From the NCBI GenBank assembly GCA_010015605.1, contig ML975307.1, forward strand, positions 1 through 64,000: a stretch of DNA of 64,000 nucleotides, given 5' to 3'. Position numbers and translations under genes: made by a program. The notes under the pieces were generated by a model. It worked only from the letters and a program-made list of their open reading frames with translations. It did no database searches and was not told the origin of the DNA. Below, piece after piece: positions 34,001 to 43,703 of this stretch (its first letter is position 1; the number at the start of each line of letters is the position of its first letter). The DNA comes from Decorospora gaudefroyi. Lineage: Eukaryota; Ascomycota; Dothideomycetes; Pleosporales; Pleosporaceae.

Positions 34001-35132
34001 TGTACATCGAGGAGAATTCCTTGACGTCATACACGGTATTGTTGCTAAAGTGCGGACTGGGGCCGATAGTTTCGTTACCAAAGAACCTGAATAAACCTGT
34101 GGAAAATCCACAGCCGTTGCTGCTCATATATGTTGCATCCTGCGCTATAGTTAGCTCAGATTCCCAGTCACTCCAGTGGCGTGTCTCCTCGACCTTCACA
34201 ATGGGTATCTCGCAGTGCATGTCCAAACTGTATAACATCGTATCCGAGCTCCAAGTCGAATTGAGTGCTATTACGTCAGCAGTCTCCTGTGGTTTGATCG
34301 GCGCCAGTGCATAATCGCGTGTCATGTACGGCGGAAGTGTTTCGTTCAGCCATATGATACCATGGGCAGAATGGATGTAGCGATCGGTGATCTTGGCAGC
34401 CTGCTCGCTTGCAGGCACGAAATTTTCAGATCGCAAAAATAAGGCAGAAGAAGTGCGTGTTATGGTTTCCGTAGCGAATATACCCGCTTGAAGTGGAACC
34501 AAACCCCATGTGACGGCGACAACAGATGTGCTGGCCCAAAACACAGCCCAATGCCTAATGGATATCAGATGTATTCGGAGGAGATTCGCAATCATTGGGA
34601 CAGAACTGACCGACTCCTAAAGGCACTCAAGGGTACAAAAGGCAGAAAGTCGAATGGATAGCTTAACAGCAGGCTATCTTTGGCACAGGCGCCACCCAGT
34701 TTGCTAAGTTGATAGTAGGGCTCTACTCTCTTGACTTGAAGATCGATCCAATTCCAAAAAATGCTGAAGACAAGCGCAAGGATTGTAGGTAGATAGAGAT
34801 ACGCGAACGACTGTACGACGCTTATATCTTCGGGAGTAGCTGCGAAGATGATACCACCGTACTTCTGGCTCCTGAGGAAAAGGACGTGCAAGATGGCAAT
34901 GAGAATCCATGCCGTCACTGTAGCGGCGAAAAGATTGACGAGACGGAATGCGCCTGGCGTCCATGATGATTGGCTTGCACCTATGAACATCTTAGTCCCG
35001 ATCTGTCACTGTTCTGCCTCGCATACCTGTGTGTCTTTTGCGTTGTGTTAGGGTCGAGCTCAAAGATCGACGAATATTGTTATTAGGGTCCTGAGTTGCT
35101 GGGGTTCGCGAATCCGGTAGGGGAGAAATCAT
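31037..35132 (-). CDS. DUF3433 multi-pass membrane protein
   Basis: Five exons (35132-35027, 34980-34611, 34554-33139, 33089-32893, 32844-31037) give 1298 residues. The short first exon encodes a basic N-terminus ending RKRHT. Two related halves follow. Each has a membrane helix, then a Y(L/I)PT segment with two more helices, a (V/L)xP acidic-linker region, and a helix leading into a long, Asn-glycosylatable extracellular loop. The first half (YLPTILALVFSIFWNWID, AKDSLLLSYP) matches the fungal DUF3433 family; the second repeats the pattern (YIPTALATLIEPVWILIN). Both large loops are rich in N-x-S/T sites and Cys, so they probably lie outside the cell or in a lumen. Function is unknown. Intron 3 works only with the upstream acceptor at GATAG. 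Confidence 0.85.
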
Positions 35133-35571
35133 GGTTGCATAAACGATAGACAGCGCAATTCAGGGTCTGATCCGGCAGAACAAAAGCGTGAAACGTGATA
35201 AAGACCGAGACTCTGTCACACAGCGAAAACGAACTGTAACTGAGAATCCGAAGTACCACGAGGCTGTAGGCATACTTAACGCCGATGAAGTTTGTAGTCT
35301 ATGAGGCACAGCATAACCGCTGCAACTTATTGTAAACGCCCAACAACCGCGCCACATCAAGCGAGGGCCAATGCTGTCCACACAGTTAGCGACGAACTCC
35401 ACTTTCGGGAAGCGATCGATCTCCCGACAACCAAAAATGTTAAAAGTAGACCGAGAGAGCGAGTCAAACACGATGCGGTTCAACCATGAAAACTTGACGC
35501 CCCATTGCCTAACGCTAGCTCGGGTCGAGGCTCAAGCGCACATGCGCAGTAAACACCATACGTCCTGGTGT
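35133..35571. other. Promoter of the DUF3433 gene
   Basis: A 439-bp interval between the DUF3433 start and the 3' end of the next minus-strand gene. It includes both the promoter and the neighbour's 3' flank. No element was recognised. Confidence 0.4.
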
Positions 35572-36723
35572 TCAGCGAAATGCGCCCACTTCACGTCTCC
35601 TGTACCACATCAGCACATCCCGAAAACATCGACTGATTCCTACGCACCACCACGTCCTGAAATCAACAGTCTGCACATCGATACCTAGCTCCTGCAATGA
35701 GCTGGTGTCCAGGTGGCAGTCGAAGGGTCTGACAGTGCCATCCCCTGGCTCTTCGCTGGGCCTGAATGGCAGCATGTTGTCGAGTGGCAAGCCCATGATG
35801 TCGGCAAAGGTCTGGCAGATCTGCCACTTGGTCATCCGGTCCTCGGAGCTGAACTGAAGGATGCTAGGCAGTTCATACCCTCTTTGTTGCCTTGTTAGCC
35901 AAGATTGGCCATACGTTCATAGCACCTCGGTGTTGAGGCTTACTCACACGTCGCTGGAACGCAGGTACAGCTTGGCGATATCGCGACACACTCTCGCAAC
36001 GTCCTGGGTGTTGGTGGGGTATCGAAGCGCATGATGATCAACTTGGATTTTGGGTTGGCCTTGCTCAATCTGTTGGGCGGTCCATAGCTGCGACATGAGC
36101 ACGTTCACAGCACTGTCTTTTGGCTCATCGCAAGATCCGTAGAGGATAGGTACTCGAAGGACTACGACTTTATTCTTCACCTTTGCTCTGCTGGCGACGC
36201 TGAGCACGGCTTGTTCGCCTTCTCGCTTCGTTTGGCCGTATCTGGTGCGGCTGTCAGCCTGCAACTGGAAAGTGACCTAAGCGCGCTCCAAGGTAGTACT
36301 ACCTTGGGGTGCAACTTACACATTCGATGGGCTGGGCGTCGCGTCCGCCTTGTAAGGTGCTTCACCAGGGCGTCCCGAGAAAACATAGTCAGTCGAAATG
36401 TATATGAGGAGGATGCCACGAGCTATTGTTGCCTCAGCCAAAGCTCGACTTGAATGTACATTGAGCTCTACGGCTGCCTCTGGATTCGCGGTACATGAGT
36501 GTGGAAAGCGATTTGCAGCACAATGAACAACAACATGCGGCTTGACTTGATCCAGCACTCTTTCCGTCTCTTTCTGGTTCAGTACGTCTAGCCTGATGAG
36601 ATTCGGAGAAGCGATGCGACTCAGGCCAGTCCCAACGGACGTCCAACCGTCGAGGAGGAATGCGCGCTGCACTTGGCGACCGAGCAGACCGCTGGCTCCG
36701 GTAACCAATGCCGTGTGCGTCAT
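35572..36723 (-). CDS. MAT2B/RmlD-like NAD(P)-binding reductase family protein
   Basis: Three exons (36723-36320, 36241-35948, 35881-35572) give 335 residues. The N-terminal Rossmann motif is TGASGLLGRQV. The extended-SDR core follows with HCAANRFPHSC, a Ser-Thr pair in YISTDYVFSG and the catalytic-type YGQTKREGE (Y-x-x-x-K). The C-terminal half has PFRPSEEPGD... and LGIDVQTVDFRTWW. This pattern fits the RmlD/dTDP-4-dehydrorhamnose reductase family, especially the MAT2B-like branch that regulates methionine adenosyltransferase in animals. The fungal role is inference. The frame is open upstream to 36837, but the chosen Met begins directly before the Rossmann fold. A 51-bp in-frame sequence near the end looks like a skippable intron (35598-35648 region). 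Confidence 0.82.
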
Positions 36724-36935
36724 GCTCTTGTGCCGTCCGGGTTGGAAGGTAATGAGGCTACGAATGCGTGGGAGCAGAGCAGGGGCAAGGACTCGGAGTC
36801 CTACTGGAGTATGGTTCGCTGTTCCTCTTGGCGTCACGTGCGCGGTGGTAGTCCCAAGCTGTCACGTGCGGGACGGTGTCGCGACGCAGCAGGCCACTCG
36901 CAGCTACTAGCACGCCAGCCACAGCGACAGGCACA

Positions 36936-37933
36936 ATGTCGACGATAGTCAAAGAAGCGTCCCAAAGCTCCTATCCGTACGTGTGAGGGCTGCGTGGATG
37001 TGCCAGATGCTAAGCTAGACAGCCCCATCCTGCCCAAGGACTTCAGCGGCAACCAGCCCAAGACAATCCGCCTCTACCCGCTGAGCAACTACACGTTCGG
37101 CACCAAGGACGGCCAGCCAGAAGAGGACCCGTCGGTGCTCGCGCGACTGAAGCGGCTGGAGGAGCACTATGTCGAGCACGGGATGCGGCGGACGTGCGAA
37201 GGCATCCTCGTCTGCCACGAGCACAACCACCCGCACATCCTCATGCTGCAGATCGCGAACGCCTTCTTCAAGCTGTACGCTGCCGCCGCACCGCCACGCT
37301 AACGAGCTACTGCTGACACCCATGCCAGGCCCGGCGACTACCTCCGCGCCGAAGACGACGAGATCGAGGGCTTCAAGGCCCGGCTGAACGAGCGCCTCGC
37401 CCCCGTCGGCACCCAGTTCACCGGCGAGGGCGTCAACGACGAGTGGGTCGTCGGCGACACGCTGGCGCAGTGGTGGCGCCCCAACTTCGAGACCTTCATG
37501 TACCCCTTCATCCCCGCACACGTCACCCGGCCCAAGGAGTGCAAGAAGCTCTACTTCATCCAGCTCCCACGCAGCAGTACGATGCACACGTTGCCTCCCC
37601 CCCGGTGCCACCCACAGTGCTTGCTAATGCCTTCACACAGAGGTTCTCAGCGTCCCCAAGAACATGAAACTCCTCGCCGTCCCCCTATTCGAACTCTACG
37701 ACAACACCGCCCGATACGGTCCCCAGCTCTCCGCCATCCCACATCTCCTCTCGCGCTACAACTTCGAGTTTTTCGATGAGCACGGCAACGTCGCAGCCTG
37801 CACCCCCGGCACGGGACCGCCAGCCGGCTATCAACCCCAGACCAAAGTCCTGGCCGGCGGAAACGGAGACGGGGACGACGTCAGGATGGAGCAGAACGGA
37901 GATGGCACGGGCAGCGACATTACACTCTCGTAG
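36936..37933 (+). CDS. Cleavage factor Im 25-kDa subunit (CFIm25/NUDT21)
   Basis: Four exons (36936-36976, 37023-37274, 37329-37576, 37641-37933) give 277 residues. Family-defining segments are present in order: LYPLSNYTFGTK, GMRRTCEGILVCHEHNHPH, FFKLPGDYL (across an intron), WWRPNFETFMYPFIPAHVTRPKE and KNMKLLAVPLFELYDN...LLSRYNF. The Nudix fold is recognisable, but the Nudix-box catalytic acids are degenerate, as expected for CFIm25, which binds UGUA in pre-mRNA instead of hydrolysing nucleotides. It helps choose poly(A) sites. A Gly/Asp-rich tail of about 50 residues is added at the C-terminus. The 41-bp first exon encodes only 14 residues. The gene is divergent from the MAT2B-like gene, with 212 bp between starts. 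Confidence 0.93.
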
Positions 37934-38794
37934 AGCATTGACACGCCCGCCTGGCCGTAGCTTCGAGATGAAAGCACATCTGCTCAGCGTTGGCACCATG
38001 GCTGTCGCCCATCAATGGAGCAAAGGTACGTAGCACTTCACATAATCAAATTATACGCTCCCCACTGCGACCTCAGGACCTTCCCCCTCAACCCACAGTA
38101 ACCCGACATGATTCACTGGACTTCCTGGATTCTCCGTCTCCTCTGTCCCAGCAGCAGACATGTGCTTGCAGGCCTATTCGCTCTCAGCATCTTCTTATTT
38201 TCTTACTAGGTAGAGACACAATCATGCTATATAGGATGTAGGGTGGCAGCCAGATTCGGTAAGAAAGGGGTGAAAACTTTTTCGAGATTACTATATAATC
38301 TAAGATGTGGGAGAAGAGGCAGAAGGCAGTAGTAACTATGCATTAAAAAAAGTGGTCAAAAGAGGTCTCTGGAAATAAAGAGGAAAGAAGGGTAGAGTTT
38401 GGCCTAGGTAGAGCTAGGCTTGCCGGCCTTCTGCGACAGGTAATGCCCATGCCAGAGAAAACGCAAAATAGCATAAGATGTCTATATAACTAGTTAGCAA
38501 TGTCAAAGACAAAAGGACTTTTTTATCGAAACTTTGTGCCTTCCTCGATGCTACACCGTCCAATTCAGACAAACGGAGAGATGCCGAATACACTGCAATC
38601 GAATATCATCAACGCAAGTAACGGTCGGTAGGTCTCTAAACATATCGGATACCTATATATAATTCACTACAAATCCGACGCATACGCTCATATAGTACCA
38701 TAGAGGCTAGTGCCAATCGCTAGCAAAACCACAAGGAAATATTCAAAAGAAAAAAACTATTCACGTACAACGCTCAACCTCCACCATCCCAAGC
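37934..38794. other. Convergent 3' interval, CFIm25 / SAM decarboxylase
   Basis: An 861-bp A/T-richer stretch between converging stops. It presumably holds both 3' UTRs. Several TATATA and AAAAAA tracts occur, none convincing as a functional element. Confidence 0.4.
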
Positions 38795-40393
38795 CTAATA
38801 AACCTCGCCAAGCCTCGGCTGTCCGCCCTTCCAGTCATCCCTCTCATAGTATCTGAACACAAGATCATACCCGTCCAAATCGTGCACGATGCGATCAACA
38901 CGACGGTAACCTGCAACAGTCTCCATTCTCTTAGCCTTCTCCATGCTCTTGCCGTTAGCAGAGAGCTCAGCCGCAGTAGGCTTAGCCTCGAAGAGAGTGA
39001 CACTGAACCTGCCGGGCTTGAAGATGCCCACTACATGCTCGACAACATCGGCTGTCTCTCTACCGGACTGGCGCGCAGGCACGTTGGTCTCAAAGGAAGC
39101 ATAGGAGCACTGAGGCTCGGGTGTGACGTGGACAGTGAAGTAATGCGTCGCGTCGGAGCCTTTCTTGGAGCCGTTGGGTGCGCCGCCGGGAGCGGGAACA
39201 ACGCCATTGGCAGAGAAGCCGCAAGGGGTGAAGAGGTATGCATCGATACGAGCGTCGGGGTACTTGGACGTAGGGTAGACGTCAGCTAGCCCGCAGTGCT
39301 CCGAGACAACCGTGCCGAGCGTATGGCCTTCAGTGGTGAGCTCTTCAGGGAAGGTAAGCTCCTCGTCCGAGTTGAAACCAGAGTGATCGGAGGACGTCTG
39401 CTCAAACACGTCGAAGCTATCATCCGAGGTGTGTGTGTTGGCAGCGGAGTTGAGAATGGTAGAACCGCCCAGACTCTCGCTCTTGCTCTTCTCCTCCGAG
39501 ATGGTGCCAAGAGAGTGGATGGCATTCTTGCGAGCATCACGAGCTCTCTGAATGTAGCGACCTTCGGCAACCGCACTTGCGTCCTCGAGGTAGAACTGGC
39601 GGGCGTTCTTCTCCTCGAGGTCGGTCATCAGGATCTCGAGGGTTTCGTCCTCCTCTTCATCTGTCGCTTGCTCAGGCAACATGCGCTGTGGGTGGCTCAC
39701 AAACTTGGTCTCTGTCTCTGGCACCTCGTGACCTGGGCTGGGAGGCGGAGTGAGGGTCGTGTCTGGGCCAGTGATGTAAAGGTACCAATGCTCGCCATTC
39801 ATCTTGCCGATCATATATGCACTGCCACCCTGGAAACGTTGGTCGAGGTAGCGAACCTCATCACGCCAGCTGCGGTGGGGGCCACGCTGTTGGTCTGGGT
39901 AGAGGAAGTTCTTCCGGCTGTAGAAGACGCGGTAGGGGGTGGCAGATGGCGCAACACCGGAGCTCTTGGGGGCAACATAGGGGAAGCCAGCGTCGGCAGC
40001 AATCTCGAGCATGCGAGTGAGGCCCCATAGCAGCGTGGTGGTGCCGCACGTCTTCAACACGAGCTTGTGGGGGAAGACAAACATGCTCGACTCGGACAGG
40101 AGGTAGGCATCGACATGTTCGGACTCGATGACGGAGAGGACCTTGCAGTTGACCAGATCAAGCATATCCTTCCACACGTCCGCGGACACCTTCTTGAGCC
40201 CAAGTGGACCGGCGAGACCCGGCAGGTCCGTGGCAGACGAGCTGAACCATACTTCCAGGAGCTTCTCGGGGCCTTCGAACGAGTTGGTCGAGTCGAGGTC
40301 GATGGTAGCTGCCTTGTTGATAGTCAGGTGTGGGGTGCCAATGTGCGACGAGGGAGAGGCAGTGTAGTGCGGCGGGATGTCAGTAGCGACCAT
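38795..40393 (-). CDS. SPE2: S-adenosylmethionine decarboxylase proenzyme
   Basis: A single exon of 532 residues. The proenzyme self-cleavage site is intact: LSESSMFV, with Glu101/Ser102 as the expected cleavage pair that forms the pyruvoyl group. The catalytic Cys is Cys116 in KTCGTT. Later conserved blocks include CGFSANG and HVTPEPQCSYASFETN. The enzyme makes decarboxylated SAM for spermidine and spermine synthesis. It is longer than the yeast enzyme because of an acidic, Ser-rich region at about residues 235-345. I looked for an upstream ORF in the 200 bp before the start, as polyamine control often uses one, and saw no ATG-initiated one. Confidence 0.95.
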   Translation of the reverse strand: MVATDIPPHYTASPSSHIGTPHLTINKAATIDLDSTNSFEGPEKLLEVWFSSSATDLPGLAGPLGLKKVSADVWKDMLDLVNCKVLSVIESEHVDAYLLSESSMFVFPHKLVLKTCGTTTLLWGLTRMLEIAADAGFPYVAPKSSGVAPSATPYRVFYSRKNFLYPDQQRGPHRSWRDEVRYLDQRFQGGSAYMIGKMNGEHWYLYITGPDTTLTPPPSPGHEVPETETKFVSHPQRMLPEQATDEEEDETLEILMTDLEEKNARQFYLEDASAVAEGRYIQRARDARKNAIHSLGTISEEKSKSESLGGSTILNSAANTHTSDDSFDVFEQTSSDHSGFNSDEELTFPEELTTEGHTLGTVVSEHCGLADVYPTSKYPDARIDAYLFTPCGFSANGVVPAPGGAPNGSKKGSDATHYFTVHVTPEPQCSYASFETNVPARQSGRETADVVEHVVGIFKPGRFSVTLFEAKPTAAELSANGKSMEKAKRMETVAGYRRVDRIVHDLDGYDLVFRYYERDDWKGGQPRLGEVY

Positions 40394-41177
40394 CTCTTGG
40401 CTGCGAGTGGCTGTTGCGCGTAGTCGATGTTAGGGAGGGCGGGCGTTGAGGGGGATAAACGAGGGCTTGCGCGGGGAAATGGTGACAGTCGGCGTGGTCC
40501 TCGTACCAGATTCCGATACCCGGGCAAGTATCGGGTCCAGCAGACGAGGAGAGGTGCTTTAAAGGGATATGGGGATGGGTGTTGGGTGACGGGCGTTGGG
40601 TGATGGGTGTTGGTGTATGGCGGGTGCTATCGGGGCCTGTGACGGCGGTCAGCAGCGGCCCATTCACTGTCTGGCTCCCAGGCTTCACGCGAACAGTCGG
40701 GGACTCACTTTGCAGGCTTGGACAGAAAGCGGACCAGGTCCTCGCGACGCATAGAAGAGTGGAGGCGTGCGACGAGGGGACGGGCTATTGGTCGTCTGCC
40801 AGCTTGACCGTGTTGTCGCGAGCGCTGGCGAGGTGATGTCTGTTCGATGGCTGCAAGCTTCACACGAGGAGTAGGTAGAAGCTTTGGGCCTTCACGCAAT
40901 ACTCGCCTGCTTTTTTTTAACGAGTGCAAGTGCGGTGTTTTCCCTCTACACGTCACTGCCAATCCCCGTGCCCGAGTCAGCGTGGCTGAAGCGCGCGCCC
41001 CACCGGCATGGCCCGACTGCTACCCAACCCTGCCAACCACCACTGACCACCTGCAGCACGCATAATCACCTCCCATATATCTATATCAGTCTTCCACACT
41101 GTGTACCAAATGCACCCGACCAGATCAAGTAAATACACGACCCTCGTCTTCCTGATCCTCCTCCCATAACATCTCCC
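40394..41177. promoter_or_regulatory. SAM decarboxylase upstream region and epoxide-hydrolase 3' flank
   Basis: A 784-bp interval. The part near 40560-40630 is a GGTGTTGGGTGA-type low-complexity stretch (CACCCAACACC on the coding side) in the SAM decarboxylase promoter or leader. No other element was seen. Confidence 0.4.
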
Positions 41178-43084
41178 CTATAGCACTGCCAACTGGATCC
41201 TGCCCCTCGCTACCATACCGCCAAAACACTCTCTTAAATCTAGCACTAACGCATCCGGCGCCTCGAAGCCGGGTAGCGTAGCAGGCCGTCCGTTATGTCG
41301 CTTCACCCACGATATGTCCCACGAGCTCGCACCCCACATTAGCGGTGTGGCGGTGCTGCTGTTGGGTGCGAGAAAGGTACTGATGCCGAGGGGTACCGAA
41401 GTGTACCTTTGATAGCTCGGAGAAGCTGTGTCCATGTGTGCGCGGCGGAGCCAGCGGAGGGCCTTTGTGAATTAGCCAACGAACTTCCTATTCATGCATG
41501 CTGTGCTTCGGGCCTTTTTGGGCAGCAAAAGCCATGTATACGCTACAGTGCTGCGTACTTCATAACATCAATCAGCTGACTTACCGCTTCAGGCCCCGGC
41601 AACCACTGCAACATTGTAAAATTCAGCACCTCCGTCGGACTCCACATATAACACCTGCCGTCACCATTATGCGAGTTAATAGCCCTAGAACCTACTGGAA
41701 TCTCGTCATCGCCGTCCTCCTGCTCATCCTGCATCCCTAGCTCAACAGGCGAAAGAAATGGACTCCGTGATCTCTGGCTCAGCGGCCGCGGCGGCACATT
41801 CCGTGTATGGATTACATCAAGTAGTGCAGCGAGGAGGCCGACGGGAGAGTCGCATAAAGAGAAGGCTAGGGTCTGTGGTCGTAGCGAGTAGAGACGGGGA
41901 AGCGTTGGACCTAACGCTTCACCACCGTACATCTTCGTCTTTGCTGCCGTATCTTTACTCGTGTCTGGTGTCTGGACTTCGCTTGGAACGTAACCGAAGC
42001 TAAGCCACGGCGTCTTCGCTTGTGTCAGCTTCGCCACGCTGTACTTGAGATAATGTATTGGCCCGCGGTTATATGTCGGCTCGTTGAAGGCTGGATTCGC
42101 CGTGTGGACAGCGATACAATGCTGAGGGTATTGTAGGGCGAGGACACGACATATACCAAAGCCCCTAATAGACACACACACACACGTGTTAATAGAATGA
42201 CACCATATCTATTGGGACACACATACCATCCCGTCCCATGCGCAACATACCTTCCATACCCCAACCTCACCATCAACGCATCAAACACTTCCGCGGTCCC
42301 GTTTAACCCAAAATCGTGGCATGTACTCGCATCGCTGAATCCAAATCCGGGGATACTCGGCGCCACAACATGGAATGCTTGCTGTTCACCAGAGGCATAC
42401 CCAGCTACTGACTGAGGATCCGTCAGTGCGTCGATGACGCGCTGGACTTCGATGAAAGAAGAGGGCCATGTGTGGCAGAGGAGCATCGGTATGGCGTTGG
42501 TGTGTTTGCTTCGCTTGTGGACCAAGTGTATGCGGAGGGACTGGGTGGGGGTGGACGAGCGCGTGGTGATCGTGGTTCGGTATTGCGGAAGCGTTGCGTT
42601 GAAGCGGGCTTCGGATGCGCGCCAGTCGTAGCCGTCGAGCCTGAGTATCGGTTAGCCTTATCAAAACGGGATGTGATGGAATGAAGGCGGGTATGCTTTA
42701 GTTGATATTTCTCTTCTCCAACACCTTTGCACACCGTCGCCAAGCCTGCGAAAGTCCGATAGAAAGCCCATCATCTCGTCAACCGCTCCCTGTTGTATCC
42801 GCCCCTTGAGGCCAAAATCAAAAATCTTCAAACGTACCAAAAATCCAGCAGCGGCTCAAGTACACTCTTAGGCGTACCTTGCTCCCACCTCTTCTCATCA
42901 GGTAGTTCAAGCTCTCTGGGCAAACGCGTGAGCTCAAGTTTCTTCTTCGTGAGTTCTAAATATTTGGCTGAGACCTAGCCCAGTGTTAGTAGAGAGACAG
43001 AAGGAAAGAAGATAAAACTGAAAGGATACAGACGTGCATGCTGTACGTCGTCATGGCTTCATCGTCGTGTGGTGCGGATGCCAT
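41178..43084 (-). CDS. Epoxide-hydrolase-like alpha/beta protein, probably catalytically dead
   Basis: Five exons (43084-43034, 42974-42838, 42640-42227, 42164-41585, 41462-41178) give 488 residues. The N-terminal EHN region (KYLELTKKKLELTRLP, LLDFWLDGYDWR) and the alpha/beta core (LLCHTWPSSFIEVQRV, PSIPGFGFSD) match microsomal-type fungal epoxide hydrolases. At the nucleophile elbow, where the family has G-G-D-W-G, the spliced sequence reads H-G-T-G-W-G, so the nucleophilic Asp is Gly200. Near the C-terminus, where G-G-H-F is expected, it reads HNGRPATLPGFEAP, so the catalytic His also appears lost. All splices keep frame. The donor of intron 1 (GTCTGT) is weak and its exact site is uncertain; intron 3 contains a short CA repeat. 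A pseudoenzyme or a recently decayed gene are both possible. Confidence 0.78.
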
Positions 43085-43703
43085 GCTATGTAAATGTGTA
43101 GATGAGCTGGCTTTTTGCATTACAATTAGTAGACATAGAGTCTTCGCAAATTAGTGTAGGAAGTAGATACCTTTGGTGGATCTTAGGGTTTTCTAGTCAA
43201 ATACCAGTGCTCATGATTTCAGCCAGCCTATGCTATGATCATTGACCCGTTCAATACCCGGTTGACAACCGACTTCAATACAAGTAAAAGCACAGAGAAA
43301 CTTAAAATAGAAAGTAACAAGATAGACAACACTGCACAAGTAGGGGTACAGCAGGAGTACATCATTCCCACCCATCCTGCATCGCTCATGCACAACGAGA
43401 TAAGATCGTCCGGACGCACGTCAGTCGCGGCTTGGAGATTGCGCGTTTCGCATCATTATCCAACTGGGACACGGCATTTGGAAGTTAGCGACTTCCATCA
43501 ATTGTAACTTTGTTGGCCGTTTATCCCAGGTGTGGCGAGAGTCGTGGCTGTGCAATGGAGCCGAAGTGATCGGCAAACGTCAATACGAAACGGGGCAAAC
43601 AGCCTAACCTGCATATCAGGCACACCAATCAGCGTCCGCGGAGCCATTACATTTTTTTTTCTCGAAACATGGACAAGCAGCACGTTGTGGCAACTTCTTG
43701 TAA
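43085..43703. other. Epoxide-hydrolase-like gene upstream region and HID1 3' flank
   Basis: A 619-bp interval with a 90-codon plus-strand ORF that looks random. Nothing else was recognised. Confidence 0.4.
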
